A stretch of 64,000 nucleotides of DNA from Pseudomonas laurylsulfativorans (GCF_002906155.1 NZ_MUJK01000002.1:767904-831903); one strand, 5' to 3'. Shown: positions 14,821 to 24,917, numbered from the stretch's first letter. The notes: generated by a model not told the origin, from the sequence alone. Numbers and translations are program-made.

Positions 14821-16401
14821 ATGACCACACTTCTCGGACACAACTACATCGGCGGCCGCCGCAGCGCCAACGGCACGCTGCAACTGCAAAGCCTCGACGC
14901 CACCACCGGCGAGCCGTTGCCCGGAACCTTTATTCAGGCCAGCGAAGCTGAAGTGAACGCTGCCGCGATAGCAGCGGCTGCGGCATACCCTATCTACCGC
15001 AACCTGAGCGCGGAACAACGTGCGCGGTTTCTCGATGCCATCGCCGATGAAATCGATGGACTGGGCGATGAGTTCGTCGCCACCGTATGCCGCGAAACAG
15101 CGTTGCCGGCCGGGCGTATTCAAGGTGAGCGCGCACGCACCAGCGGCCAGTTGCGCCTGTTCGCCAAGGTGCTGCGTCGCGGTGATTTCCATGGTGCGCG
15201 CATCGACCGCGCATTGCCGGATCGGCAGCCGTTGCCACGTCCGGATCTGCGTCAGTACCGCATCGGCCTGGGACCGGTTGCCGTGTTCGGCGCCAGTAAC
15301 TTCCCGCTGGCGTTTTCCACAGCCGGCGGCGATACCGCTTCGGCACTGGCCGCCGGTTGTCCGGTGGTGTTCAAGGCCCACAGCGGGCACATGGCAACCG
15401 CGGAGTGGGTGGCTGATGCGATCATCCGCGGCGCAGAAAAAACCGGCATGCCGGCCGGTGTGTTCAACATGATTTATGGCGGCGGTGTCGGCGAATGGCT
15501 GGTCAAGCATCCGGCGATTCAGGCGCTCGGCTTCACCGGCTCACTCAAAGGCGGCAATGCCCTGAGCCACATGGCGGCTAACCGGGCGCAGCCGATCCCG
15601 GTGTTCGCCGAGATGTCGAGCATCAACCCGGTGTTCCTGCTGCCCGAAGCCCTCAAGGTGCGTGGCGAGCAGATCGCGGCGCAATTGGCCGGTTCGGTAA
15701 CCCTGGGCTGTGGCCAGTTCTGCACCAATCCGGGTTTGGTCATTGGTGTGCGCTCGCCGCAGTTCAGTTCTTTCCTTGAGACATTCTGCGCCCACATGAA
15801 CCAGCAACCGGCGCAAACCATGCTCAACGCCGGCGCGCTGGTCAGCTACAGCCGGGGCCTTGGCGAACTGCACGAGCATCCGGGCCTGACCCATCTGGCG
15901 GGCCGGCCACAACAAGGCAATCAGGCGCAACCGCAGGTGTTCAAGGCCGATGTCAGCCTGTTGCTCAAGGGCGATGAGTTGTTGCAGGAGGAAGTGTTCG
16001 GGCCGACCACCATTGTCATTGAGGTCGAGGATCGGACGCAGTTGGCGGCGGCGCTGCATGGCCTGCGTGGGCAATTGACGGCGACGTTGATCGGCGAGGC
16101 CGAAGAGTTGCTGGAGTACCGCTGGCTGGCTGAATTGCTCCAGGAGAAGGTCGGAAGGATCTTGCTCAATGGCTATCCGACCGGGGTCGAAGTCTGCGAG
16201 GCCATGGTGCATGGCGGGCCGTATCCGGCGACGTCTGACTCGCGGGGCACCTCGGTGGGCACCCTGGCGATCGATCGCTTCCTGCGGCCGGTGTGCTTCC
16301 AGAACTATCCGGATGCGTTGCTGCCCGAGGCGTTGCAGAACGGCAATCCGCTGGGGATTCGGCGGTTGGTGGATGGGGAGCTCACTCAGTCAGCTTTATA
16401 G
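14821..16401 (+). CDS. 2-oxoglutarate semialdehyde (2,5-dioxovalerate) dehydrogenase
   Basis: A 526-residue NAD(P)-dependent aldehyde dehydrogenase. The order of motifs is typical of the KGSADH branch: GPVAVFGASNFPLAFS (151-166), GCPVVFKAH (179-187), ALGFTGSLKGG (235-245), general base Glu264 in FAEMSSINP and catalytic Cys301 in GCGQFCTNPG. The slightly longer length and FAEMSSINP motif separate it from betaine or succinate-semialdehyde enzymes. It would oxidise 2-oxoglutarate semialdehyde to 2-oxoglutarate, the last step of the pathway encoded by the two genes before it. Start: ATG 14821 with AAGGA about 8 bases upstream. A minimal REP hairpin separates it from the previous gene. Confidence 0.9.
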   Translation: MTTLLGHNYIGGRRSANGTLQLQSLDATTGEPLPGTFIQASEAEVNAAAIAAAAAYPIYRNLSAEQRARFLDAIADEIDGLGDEFVATVCRETALPAGRIQGERARTSGQLRLFAKVLRRGDFHGARIDRALPDRQPLPRPDLRQYRIGLGPVAVFGASNFPLAFSTAGGDTASALAAGCPVVFKAHSGHMATAEWVADAIIRGAEKTGMPAGVFNMIYGGGVGEWLVKHPAIQALGFTGSLKGGNALSHMAANRAQPIPVFAEMSSINPVFLLPEALKVRGEQIAAQLAGSVTLGCGQFCTNPGLVIGVRSPQFSSFLETFCAHMNQQPAQTMLNAGALVSYSRGLGELHEHPGLTHLAGRPQQGNQAQPQVFKADVSLLLKGDELLQEEVFGPTTIVIEVEDRTQLAAALHGLRGQLTATLIGEAEELLEYRWLAELLQEKVGRILLNGYPTGVEVCEAMVHGGPYPATSDSRGTSVGTLAIDRFLRPVCFQNYPDALLPEALQNGNPLGIRRLVDGELTQSAL

Positions 16402-16414
16402 TGCCTGAGCGACC

Positions 16415-16487
16415 GCTTTCGCTGGCAAGCCAGCTCCTACAGGGTTGTAAGCAGGCCCTTGTAGGAGCTGGCTTGCCAGCGATGGCG
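16415..16487. repeat. Pair of outward-facing REP elements
   Basis: TTCGCTGGCAAGCCAGCTCC (left, reverse orientation) and TGTAGGAGCTGGCTTGCCAG (right) lie about 17 bases apart between convergent genes. This tail-out arrangement is opposite to the usual REPIN. Confidence 0.8.
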
Positions 16488-16507
16488 CCATCAGCAACAC
16501 CACCGAA

Positions 16508-17416
16508 TTACTTGGCAGTCACCTCAGCCACCTTCACCACTGCCGGCTTCAACACCAACCACAACGCCAGCGCAATCAACATCCCGCCATAGACATGCGC
16601 CATCGACAATGGCTCATCGAGAAACAGCGCCCCCCACAACACACCGAACAGCGGGATCAAGAAGGTCGTGGTCATCGATTTCACCGGGCCAATGGAGCTC
16701 AGGAGCCGGAAGTAAATAATGTACGCAAACGCCGTGCATCCCAGACCCAACCCCAGCAACGACAGCCACACGCTCCAGCCGCCCCAGTTCGCGGGTGGTT
16801 GGCTGATCACGCTGTAGCCGAACAGCGGCAGCAGGAACAACGTCGCGCCGAGCATGCTGCCCAGTGCCGATAAACGGCTGTCGAGGCCACCGGCCTGGTC
16901 GAGCCAGCGCCGTGCGAGAAAACCGGCAAAGCCGTAGCAAGTGGTCGCAAGCAGGCAGGCAACGGCACCCATCAGCAGTTCCATATCGAACGCCACCGGA
17001 CCGGCACGGGTCAGCACCCCCACGCCAAACAGCCCCAGGAATACGCCGCCGAGCTTGGCGCCAGTGAGCCTTTCATGGAAAAACAGGCCGCCGATCAGCA
17101 CACCCATCAAGGGTGTTGTGGCATTGAAAATCGACGAATAACCGGCAGGAAGCACCTGCGCGGCCACCGAATAGAGCGTCGCCGGAATCCCGGAGTTGAT
17201 CACGCCGAGCAGCATCACGGTTTTGAGTTTGCCCTTGAAGTCCCAACTCATGCGCATCAGCCCAAGAATCACCAGCAGTCCGGCAGCGGCAATCGATACA
17301 CGGAAAAAAGCGGTAGGAATGCTGCCAATCACCGGGGCGATGATGCGCATGAACAGGAAACTCGCTCCCCAAATGGCCGCCAGGGACAGTAAACGGAAAA
17401 TATCGACGGGGTTCAC
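16508..17416 (-). CDS. EamA/DMT-family transporter
   Basis: A 302-residue inner-membrane protein with about ten hydrophobic segments in two EamA repeats (LAAIWGASFLFMRIIAPVIG near the start; FLIPLFGVLWGALFLDEPLS in the second half). I chose GTG 17416 because AAGGAAGGA lies 7-9 bases upstream; the 39 extra N-terminal codons in the longer frame look non-coding. Related carriers export small metabolites or drugs; the substrate here is unknown. It is convergent with the dehydrogenase gene to the left and divergent from aceK on the right, with about 160 bases for promoters. Confidence 0.85.
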   Translation of the reverse strand: MNPVDIFRLLSLAAIWGASFLFMRIIAPVIGSIPTAFFRVSIAAAGLLVILGLMRMSWDFKGKLKTVMLLGVINSGIPATLYSVAAQVLPAGYSSIFNATTPLMGVLIGGLFFHERLTGAKLGGVFLGLFGVGVLTRAGPVAFDMELLMGAVACLLATTCYGFAGFLARRWLDQAGGLDSRLSALGSMLGATLFLLPLFGYSVISQPPANWGGWSVWLSLLGLGLGCTAFAYIIYFRLLSSIGPVKSMTTTFLIPLFGVLWGALFLDEPLSMAHVYGGMLIALALWLVLKPAVVKVAEVTAK

Positions 17417-17575
17417 AGCGCGGTCCTTCCTTGATGGAGGGGCGAAAGTGTTGCTGAGTGTGTGATCGATGGCAACCGAAAACCGGGCATTCAATTCACC
17501 CGGAAAATTACGCTTCTCCTGCACCCGGTTCACTGGCTAAGCTCAGGGCTTCCGAATTCCCGCAGAGGTCTCACC

Positions 17576-19294
17576 ATGCCGCAGCAATGGCCAGCCGCCG
17601 ACATCGCCCGCTTGATCCTCGATGGCTTTGACGATTACCGCGAGCATTTTCGCCAGATCACCGACGGCGCCCGGGCTCGCTTCGAACAGGCCAGGTGGCA
17701 AGAGACGCAATCGGCGTCGGCGGCGCGGATCAATCTGTACGAAGACAAAGTCGCTGAAACGGTGGAGCGACTGCGCACCGCGTTCGATGCCGACACGCTG
17801 GACGTCAGCTGCTGGCCGCTGGTCAAAAGCGCCTACATCAGCCTGATCGACCTGCGCTTTGACGATGAATTGTCCGAGACCTGGTACAACTCGATCTTCT
17901 GCGGGCTGTTCAGCCACGACCTGATCAGCGACGGCTGCATGTTCATCCACACCACCCGGCCGAGCCTGCGCCGTGCCCGGGCCGCGCAAACCCGGACCTA
18001 CAAGCCACAAGGCCAATTGTCGGCCATGCTGGCGAGCATCTTCGCCGACTACCGCTTCAGTGAGGACTACGCCGACCTGTCCGGCGACCTGACGCGCCTC
18101 GAAGCGCAACTGCGCGAGAACCTGCCGGACTGGGTATGCAAGGACCCGCAGCTGAGCGTCGAACTGTTTTCCTCGGTGCTCTACCGTAACAAGGGCGCCT
18201 ACCTGGTGGGGCGCATCTACACCGCCGATGAGCAATGGCCGCTGGCGATTCCGCTGTTGCACCTCGAAGGTCGCGGCATCCAGATCGATGCGCTGATCAC
18301 CGACGAAGCAGACGTGTCGATCATCTTCTCCTTCACCCGTTCGTATTTCATGGTGGATGTGCCGGTGCCGGCGGAGTTCATCGGCTTCCTGCGGCGTATC
18401 CTGCCGGGCAAGCACATTGCTGAGCTGTACACCTCGATCGGTTTCTACAAGCACGGCAAGTCGGAGTTCTACCGCGCGCTTATCAATCACCTGGCCAACA
18501 CCGACGACCAGTTCATCATGGCCCCCGGTGTGCGCGGCATGGTCATGAGCGTGTTCACACTGCCGGGTTTCAACACCGTGTTCAAAATCATCAAGGACCG
18601 TTTCTCGCCGTCGAAAAACGTCGACCGCGCCACGGTGATCGAGAAGTACCGCTTGGTGAAAAGCGTCGACCGCGTCGGGCGCATGGCCGATACCCAGGAA
18701 TTCGCCGACTTCCGTTTTCCTTTGAGCAAGTTCGATCCGGCATGCCTGGAGGAGCTGCTGGAAGTTGCACCGTCCACGGTCTCGGTGGAAGGCGACACGG
18801 TGTTGATCCGCCACTGCTGGACCGAACGGCGCATGACCCCGCTTAACCTGTACCTGGAGAACGCCAACGAGGCGCAGGTGCGCGAAGCCCTGGAAGATTA
18901 CGGCCTGGCGATCAAGCAACTGGCGGCGGCCAACATCTTTCCCGGCGACATGCTGCTGAAGAACTTCGGCGTCACCCGTCACGGTCGCGTGGTGTTCTAC
19001 GATTACGACGAAATCTGCTTCCTCACCGAAGCCAACTTCCGCCACATCCCGCAACCGCGTACCCCGGAGGACGAAATGGCTTCTGAACCCTGGTATTCGA
19101 TCGGGCCGCTTGACGTGTTCCCGGAAGAGTTTCCGCCGTTCCTGTTTGCCGATTTCGGGCAGCGCAAGCTGTTCGATCAGCTGCATGGCGAGTTGTACAA
19201 CGCCGATTACTGGAAAAGCCTGCAGGAAGCGATTCGGGCGGGGAAGGTGATTGATGTGTTTCCGTATCGGCGCAAGGGTCTCGACAACGAATAG
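17576..19294 (+). CDS. aceK: Isocitrate dehydrogenase kinase/phosphatase
   Basis: A 572-residue cytoplasmic bifunctional enzyme that phosphorylates and dephosphorylates isocitrate dehydrogenase, directing flux between the TCA cycle and the glyoxylate shunt. Length matches AceK (about 570-580). The ATP-binding region with [20 protein letters not shown] and KDRFSPSK is clear, as are the late [20 protein letters not shown] and [13 protein letters not shown] (catalytic kinase-like Asp residues). The ATG at 17576 follows AGAGGT by 6 bases; the frame upstream is not conserved-looking. The gene stands alone and is not with aceA/aceB, as usual in Pseudomonas. A REPIN follows it. Confidence 0.97.
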   Translation: MPQQWPAADIARLILDGFDDYREHFRQITDGARARFEQARWQETQSASAARINLYEDKVAETVERLRTAFDADTLDVSCWPLVKSAYISLIDLRFDDELSETWYNSIFCGLFSHDLISDGCMFIHTTRPSLRRARAAQTRTYKPQGQLSAMLASIFADYRFSEDYADLSGDLTRLEAQLRENLPDWVCKDPQLSVELFSSVLYRNKGAYLVGRIYTADEQWPLAIPLLHLEGRGIQIDALITDEADVSIIFSFTRSYFMVDVPVPAEFIGFLRRILPGKHIAELYTSIGFYKHGKSEFYRALINHLANTDDQFIMAPGVRGMVMSVFTLPGFNTVFKIIKDRFSPSKNVDRATVIEKYRLVKSVDRVGRMADTQEFADFRFPLSKFDPACLEELLEVAPSTVSVEGDTVLIRHCWTERRMTPLNLYLENANEAQVREALEDYGLAIKQLAAANIFPGDMLLKNFGVTRHGRVVFYDYDEICFLTEANFRHIPQPRTPEDEMASEPWYSIGPLDVFPEEFPPFLFADFGQRKLFDQLHGELYNADYWKSLQEAIRAGKVIDVFPYRRKGLDNE

Positions 19295-19311
19295 CCCCGG
19301 TTCGCATCCCC

Positions 19312-19411
19312 TGTAGGAGCGAGCTTGCTCGCGATGGTCGTTAACGGTGATGCGGGAAACCTGACACCCCATGGCGTTCTTGAGTTCATCGCGAGCAAGC
19401 TCGCTCCTACA
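19312..19411. repeat. REPIN (TGTAGGAGCGAGCTTGCTCGCGAT class)
   Basis: Inverted REP arms TGTAGGAGCGAGCTTGCTCG and CGAGCAAGCTCGCTCCTACA with about 50 bases between, in the aceK-hrpA gap. Confidence 0.88.
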
Positions 19412-19484
19412 AGGGATCTCGTTCATCCTTTAAATCTGCGACAATCGCCCCCCTGCGCCACTAGACGACTGAATTGCGTACCCG

Positions 19485-22400
19485 ATGACCGACGAATCGC
19501 CCTCCATCGACAAACTGCTGAAAAACCTCGATCACGCCATGCTCGCCGACCGCCACCGGCTGCGGCGGCAGTTGCTTGAGCTGCGCAAGAAACCCGACGA
19601 GGCCAAGCTGGCCCAGTGGGTAGCGCGCATGCAGGCGTCCTGTGAGCAGGTGCTGGCGCGCAAGGCCAGCCTGCCGGTGATTCGTTACGACGACAGCCTG
19701 CCGATCGCCGCCAAGCGCGACGAAATCAAGAAGGCGCTGGAAAAGCACCAGGTGCTGATCATCGCCGGTGAGACCGGCTCGGGTAAAACCACCCAGTTGC
19801 CGAAGATCTGCCTGGAAATCGGTCGCGGCCAGCACGGGTTGATCGGCCACACCCAGCCGCGGCGGATCGCTGCGCGCAGTGTCGCCAGCCGGGTCGCCGA
19901 GGAGCTCGGCACGCCGCTGGGCGCACTGGTCGGCTATCAGGTGCGGTTCGAGGATCAGAGCGATTCCAACACCCTGATCAAACTGATGACCGACGGCATC
20001 CTGCTGGCGGAAACCCAGAACGACCGCTATCTGGAACGCTACGACACGATCATCGTCGACGAGGCCCATGAACGCAGCCTCAACATCGACTTCCTGCTCG
20101 GCTACCTGAAAACCCTGCTGCCGCGCCGTCCCGACCTGAAGGTCATCATCACGTCGGCAACCATCGATCTGGAGCGTTTCTCCAAGCATTTCGACGATGC
20201 GCCGATTGTCGAAGTCTCGGGCCGTACCTTCCCGGTGGACACCTGGTATCGCCCGCTGACGCTGGAGCAGGACGAAGAGGGCAACCGCGTCGAGGACGAC
20301 CTGACCGTGGATCAAGCGATCCTCGCCACCCTCGACGAAATCGCCGCCTATGAGCGCAGCGAGCGCCGCAGTCCCGGTGACGTGCTGGTATTCCTGCCCG
20401 GTGAGCGCGAGATTCGCGACGCCGCCGAAATGCTGCGTAAAGCCCAGCTCAAACACACTGAAATCCTGCCGCTGTACGCACGGCTGTCGCCGGCCGAGCA
20501 GCAGCGGATTTTCCAGTCGCACCCGGGCCGTCGGGTGGTGCTGGCGACCAACGTCGCGGAAACCTCGCTGACCGTGCCGGGTATCCGCTACGTGATCGAC
20601 AGCGGCACCGCGCGCATCAGCCGCTACAGCTATCGGGCCAAGGTTCAGCGCCTGCCGATCGAAGCCGTTTCCCAAGCCAGCGCCAACCAGCGTAAAGGTC
20701 GATGCGGGCGGGTCGAGCCGGGTATCTGCATCCGCCTCTACAGCGAGGAAGACTTCCTCGGGCGCCCGGAATTTACCGATCCCGAAATCTTGCGCACCAA
20801 CCTCGCCGCCGTAATCTTGCAGATGCTGCATTTGCGCCTTGGCGAGGTCACCGCGTTCCCGTTCATCGAGCCGCCGGACGGTAAGGCCATCAGCGACGGC
20901 TACAACCTGCTGCAAGAACTCTCGGCGGTGGATCGCAATAGCCAGCTGACCCCGCTCGGGCGCCAATTGGCGCGCTTGCCGGTGGACCCGCGCATGGGCC
21001 GCATGCTGCTGGAAGCGGCGAAGCTCGGCAGCTTGCAGGAAGTGTTGATCGTCGCCAGCGCCATGTCGATCCAGGACCCGCGCGAGCGTCCGCCGGAGCG
21101 TCAGCAAGCGGCTGATCAGGCCCACGCTCAGTGGAAAGACGCTGACTCGGACTTCGCCGGGCTGGTCAATCTGTGGCGCGGATTCGAGGAGCAGCGCCAG
21201 GCGTTGACCGCCAGTCCGCTACGCAACTGGTGCCGCAAGAACTTCCTGAATTACCTGCGCCTGCGCGAATGGCGCGACTCCCATCGCCAGCTGAGCCTGA
21301 TCTGCCGTGACATGCAGCTGAGTCTCAATAAAGAACCGGCGGACTATCCGAAACTGCACAAAGCGGTGCTGGTGGGACTGCTGAGCCAGATCGGCCAGAA
21401 AACCGAGGAGGGCGATTACCTCGGCGCGCGTCAGCGGCGGTTCTGGATTCACCCGTCGTCGGGCATCGGCAAGAAACGCCTGCAGTGGCTGATGACTGCC
21501 GAACTGGTGGAAACCACCAAGCTCTACGCGCGCATGGTGGCGAAGATCGATGCCGACTGGATCGAGCCGCTGGCCGGGCACCTGATCAAGAAAAACCACT
21601 TCGAACCCCACTGGGAGAAGAAGCGCGGCCAGGTCGTGGCGTTCGAGCAGATCACCCTGTTCGGACTGATCGTGGTGGGTCGCCGACCGGTGCATTACGG
21701 CCCTGTGGACCCGGTGGTGTCGCGGGAACTGTTTATCCGCGAAGCGCTGGTGCGCGGTGAAATCCAGTCGAAGGCCAAGTGCCTGACGGCCAACAAGCAG
21801 TTGCTGGAACAGCTCGACGAACTGGAAGCCAAGGCCCGCCGTCGCGACATCCTCGCCGACGAAGAAACCCTGTACGCCTTCTACGACGCGCGGCTGCCGG
21901 CGGAGATTCACCAGACCGCGACCTTCGACAGCTGGTACCGGATCAACAGCCAGAAAGACCCGCAACTGCTGATCATGCGCGAGGAAGACGTGCTGGCCCG
22001 CGAAGCCAGTGAAGTCACCGCCCAGCATTACCCGGATACGCTGCACATCGGCGATCTGGAGTTGGCCTTGAGCTACCACTTCGAGCCCAACCATCCACGG
22101 GACGGTGTGACCCTGCGCGTGCCGGCTCCGCTGCTGCCGATGCTGCCGCCGGAGCGCCTGGAATGGCTGGTGCCTGGTGTCATCGAAGCCAAGTGCATTG
22201 CCTTGGTGCGTAACCTGCCCAAGGCCTTGCGCAAGAACTTCGTGCCGGTGCCGGACTTCGTCAAGGCGGCCTTGCAGCGCATGACCTTTGCCGAGGGCTC
22301 GCTGCCCCAGGCGTTGGGGCGCGAGCTGTTGCGCATGACCGGCGCGCGGGTCAGCGATGAAGCTTGGGCCGAGGCTGCGCAGCAGGTCGAAAGCCATCTG

Positions 22401-23396
22401 CGGATGAACCTGGAAATCGTCGACGGCCAGGGCAAGTTCCTCGGTGAAGGTCGCGACCTGGCGGAACTGACGGCGCGTTTCGCCGAGGCCAGCCAGGCGG
22501 CGTTGGCAGTGCCGCAAACCGCGAAGAGCCAGCAACCGGTGGAGCCGAAAGTGTTCGCCGCCGTGGCCGAGAAAACCCAACAGAAGATCGCCGGGCTGTC
22601 GATGACGGTCTACCCGGCGTTGGTAGAGGAGAGCGGTACGGTCAAGGAAGGACGTTTCTCGACCCCGGCCGAAGCCGAGTTCCAGCATCGCCGTGCCTTG
22701 CAGCGTCTGCTGATGCAACAACTGGCCGAGTCGGCGAAGTTCCTTCGCGGCAAATTGCCGGGCCTGACCGAGCTGGGCCTGCTGTACCGCGACATGGGGC
22801 GTGTCGATGCGCTGGTGGAAGACATTCTGCTGGCCAGCCTCGATAGCTGCATCCTTGAGGGCGAAGACCCGTTGCCACGGGATGGCGCCGGATTGGCGTC
22901 ACTGGCCGAGCGCAAGCGCGGCGCCTGGACTGATCATGCCGAGCGTGTGGCCAGGCTGACCCTGGAAATCCTCAAGCTCTGGCACGGTTTGCAAAAGCGC
23001 TTCAAGGGCAAGATCGATCTGGCGCAAGCCGTGGCCTTGAACGACATCAAGCAGCAGCTCAGCCATCTGGTTTATCCGGGTTTTGTCCGGGAAACGCCGA
23101 TGCAGTGGCTCAAGGAATTGCCGCGTTACCTGAAGGCGATTGAACAGCGTTTCGAGAAAATCGGCGCCCAGGTGCAGAGGGATCGGGTCTGGAGCGGCGA
23201 ATTGAGCGGCCTGTGGACGCAGTACCAGACCCGCGCCAACAAACACGCCCAGGAAGGCAAGCGCGATCCGCAGCTGGAGTTGTATCGCTGGTGGCTGGAG
23301 GAGTATCGGGTTTCGCTGTTTGCACAACAGCTGGGAACCAAGGTGCCGATTTCCGACAAGCGCCTGAACAAGCAGTGGACCCAGGTCGAGCCGTAG
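19485..23396 (+). CDS. hrpA: ATP-dependent RNA helicase HrpA (DEAH-box)
   Basis: A 1303-residue DEAH/RHA helicase, the usual HrpA length. Walker A is GETGSGKT at residues 95-102, DEAH at 192-195 in IIVDEAHERS, SAT in VIITSATIDL, and the C-terminal helicase core has ATNVAETSLTVPGI and QRKGRCGRV. HrpA acts in mRNA processing in E. coli and rescues stalled or collided ribosomes in recent work. The helicase core is followed by an HA2/OB-like segment and the long HrpA-specific C-terminal region. Start: ATG 19485. It is monocistronic, flanked by REPIN repeats on both sides. Confidence 0.97.
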   Translation: MTDESPSIDKLLKNLDHAMLADRHRLRRQLLELRKKPDEAKLAQWVARMQASCEQVLARKASLPVIRYDDSLPIAAKRDEIKKALEKHQVLIIAGETGSGKTTQLPKICLEIGRGQHGLIGHTQPRRIAARSVASRVAEELGTPLGALVGYQVRFEDQSDSNTLIKLMTDGILLAETQNDRYLERYDTIIVDEAHERSLNIDFLLGYLKTLLPRRPDLKVIITSATIDLERFSKHFDDAPIVEVSGRTFPVDTWYRPLTLEQDEEGNRVEDDLTVDQAILATLDEIAAYERSERRSPGDVLVFLPGEREIRDAAEMLRKAQLKHTEILPLYARLSPAEQQRIFQSHPGRRVVLATNVAETSLTVPGIRYVIDSGTARISRYSYRAKVQRLPIEAVSQASANQRKGRCGRVEPGICIRLYSEEDFLGRPEFTDPEILRTNLAAVILQMLHLRLGEVTAFPFIEPPDGKAISDGYNLLQELSAVDRNSQLTPLGRQLARLPVDPRMGRMLLEAAKLGSLQEVLIVASAMSIQDPRERPPERQQAADQAHAQWKDADSDFAGLVNLWRGFEEQRQALTASPLRNWCRKNFLNYLRLREWRDSHRQLSLICRDMQLSLNKEPADYPKLHKAVLVGLLSQIGQKTEEGDYLGARQRRFWIHPSSGIGKKRLQWLMTAELVETTKLYARMVAKIDADWIEPLAGHLIKKNHFEPHWEKKRGQVVAFEQITLFGLIVVGRRPVHYGPVDPVVSRELFIREALVRGEIQSKAKCLTANKQLLEQLDELEAKARRRDILADEETLYAFYDARLPAEIHQTATFDSWYRINSQKDPQLLIMREEDVLAREASEVTAQHYPDTLHIGDLELALSYHFEPNHPRDGVTLRVPAPLLPMLPPERLEWLVPGVIEAKCIALVRNLPKALRKNFVPVPDFVKAALQRMTFAEGSLPQALGRELLRMTGARVSDEAWAEAAQQVESHLRMNLEIVDGQGKFLGEGRDLAELTARFAEASQAALAVPQTAKSQQPVEPKVFAAVAEKTQQKIAGLSMTVYPALVEESGTVKEGRFSTPAEAEFQHRRALQRLLMQQLAESAKFLRGKLPGLTELGLLYRDMGRVDALVEDILLASLDSCILEGEDPLPRDGAGLASLAERKRGAWTDHAERVARLTLEILKLWHGLQKRFKGKIDLAQAVALNDIKQQLSHLVYPGFVRETPMQWLKELPRYLKAIEQRFEKIGAQVQRDRVWSGELSGLWTQYQTRANKHAQEGKRDPQLELYRWWLEEYRVSLFAQQLGTKVPISDKRLNKQWTQVEP

Positions 23397-23418
23397 GCCA
23401 GGAGCTGCACAAATACCC

Positions 23419-23581
23419 TGTGGGAGCGAGCTTGTGTGGCGAGGGGGCTTGCCCCCGTTGAGTGGCGAAGCCGCCCCAAAACCTGCAACCTCGGTGCTTC
23501 AGTTAGTCCGAGTGCGCTAATTTTGCGACTGCTTCGCAGCCGAACGGGGGCAAGCCCCCTCGCCACACAAGCACCCACAGG
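23419..23581. repeat. Nested repeat: one REPIN class inside another REP palindrome
   Basis: Outer arms TGTGGGAGCGAGCTTG and CAAGCaCCCACAGG flank an inner REPIN with arms GTGGCGAGGGGGCTTGCCCC and GGGGCAAGCCCCCTCGCCAC. The rest of the gap to 23795 shows no other feature. Confidence 0.8.
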
Positions 23582-23795
23582 AATGGTGTTGTTCTTGCAA
23601 AAAGGGGTCAAAACCTGCGGGTTATGGCAAACTTCGCGCCTATAAACGCCGGCCCCGCGGTTTTGAGCCTTCACGGTCACGGGCAGGTCGGAATAAAGCG
23701 ATGCCAGGTTTGCGTCCCCCGGATGGGAATAGACCCTTTGTGTATTGGTACGACGGTGCCAATGCTTTCTGCCTGAACAGATTAGAGACACGACC

Positions 23796-24917
23796 ATGCA
23801 TAACGTCGTCATCAGCGGCACCGGCCTGTACACCCCGGCCAACAGCATTTCCAATGAAGAGCTGGTGCAGTCTTTCAATGCCTATGTGGCGCAATTCAAC
23901 GCCGATAACGCCGAAGCCATCGCCAGTGGTGAAATCGAAGCGTTGACCGAGTCCAGCGCAGCGTTCATCGAAAAAGCTTCCGGCATCAAGAGCCGCTTTG
24001 TCATGGACAAGGAAGGCATCCTCGACCCGCAACGCATGGCGCCACGTTTGCCAGAACGCTCCAACGACGAGTGGTCGGTGCTTTGCCAGATGGCCATCGG
24101 CGCGGCCGAGCAGGCCTTGCAGCGTGCAGGCAAGACCGCTGCCGACATCGATGGCGTGATCGTCGCCTGCTCCAACCTGCAACGTGCTTACCCGGCCATT
24201 GCCATCGAAGTGCAGGAAGCGCTGGGCATCCAGGGTTTCGGTTTCGACATGAACGTGGCCTGTTCTTCGGCGACCTTCGGTATCCAGACCGCCGCCAACA
24301 GCGTGCAACTGGGCCAGGCCCGGGCGATCCTGATGGTCAACCCGGAAGTCTGCACCGGTCACCTGAACTTCCGTGACCGTGACAGTCACTTTATCTTCGG
24401 CGATGCCGCCACCGCGGTAATCATCGAGCGTGCTGACCTGGCGACGTCCAAGTACCAGTTCGACATCGTCAGCACCAAGCTGCTGACCAAGTTCTCCAAC
24501 AACATCCGCAACAACTTCGGCTTCCTCAACCGCGCGGCGGAAGAGGGCATCGGCGCCAAGGACAAACTGTTCGTGCAGGAAGGCCGCAAGGTGTTCAAGG
24601 AAGTCTGCCCGATGGTGGCCGAGCTGATCGCCGGGCATCTGCAGGAGAATCAGCTCAACGTCAGCGACGTGAAGCGCTTCTGGTTGCACCAGGCCAACCT
24701 CAGCATGAACCACCTGATCGTGAAAAAACTGCTGGGTCGCGACGCCACCGAACAGGAAGCACCGGTGATTCTCGACACCTACGCCAACACCAGCTCCGCC
24801 GGTTCCGTGATTGCGTTCCACAAGAACCAGGACGATCTGGTCGCCGGTTCGCTGGCCGTGCTCAGTTCGTTCGGTGCCGGTTATTCGATTGGTAGCGTGT
24901 TGCTGCGCAAGCGCTGA
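23796..24917 (+). CDS. Beta-ketoacyl-ACP synthase III-like (FabH2/PA3286 type)
   Basis: A 373-residue thiolase-fold condensing enzyme. The catalytic triad is readable: Cys in MNVACSSATFG, His in FWLHQANLSMNH and Asn in DTYANTSSAGS. Compared with FabH (about 320 residues) it has an insertion near residues 25-75. The pattern and length match my recollection of PA3286 (FabH2), reported in P. aeruginosa to shunt octanoyl-CoA from beta-oxidation into fatty-acid synthesis. I chose ATG 23796 (MHNVVISGTGLYTPANS). It stands alone, outside any fab or PKS cluster. Whether this copy has the same acyl-CoA preference is not visible in the sequence. Confidence 0.85.
   Translation: MHNVVISGTGLYTPANSISNEELVQSFNAYVAQFNADNAEAIASGEIEALTESSAAFIEKASGIKSRFVMDKEGILDPQRMAPRLPERSNDEWSVLCQMAIGAAEQALQRAGKTAADIDGVIVACSNLQRAYPAIAIEVQEALGIQGFGFDMNVACSSATFGIQTAANSVQLGQARAILMVNPEVCTGHLNFRDRDSHFIFGDAATAVIIERADLATSKYQFDIVSTKLLTKFSNNIRNNFGFLNRAAEEGIGAKDKLFVQEGRKVFKEVCPMVAELIAGHLQENQLNVSDVKRFWLHQANLSMNHLIVKKLLGRDATEQEAPVILDTYANTSSAGSVIAFHKNQDDLVAGSLAVLSSFGAGYSIGSVLLRKR

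Noticed and set aside
17543..19426. 627-residue leftward open frame opposite aceK
   Set aside because: It extends into the REPIN arms and mirrors the aceK codons; no family pattern was seen.
19461..22721. Long leftward frames opposite hrpA (554 and 500 residues)
   Set aside because: hrpA has all helicase motifs in order; these are third-position GC artefacts.
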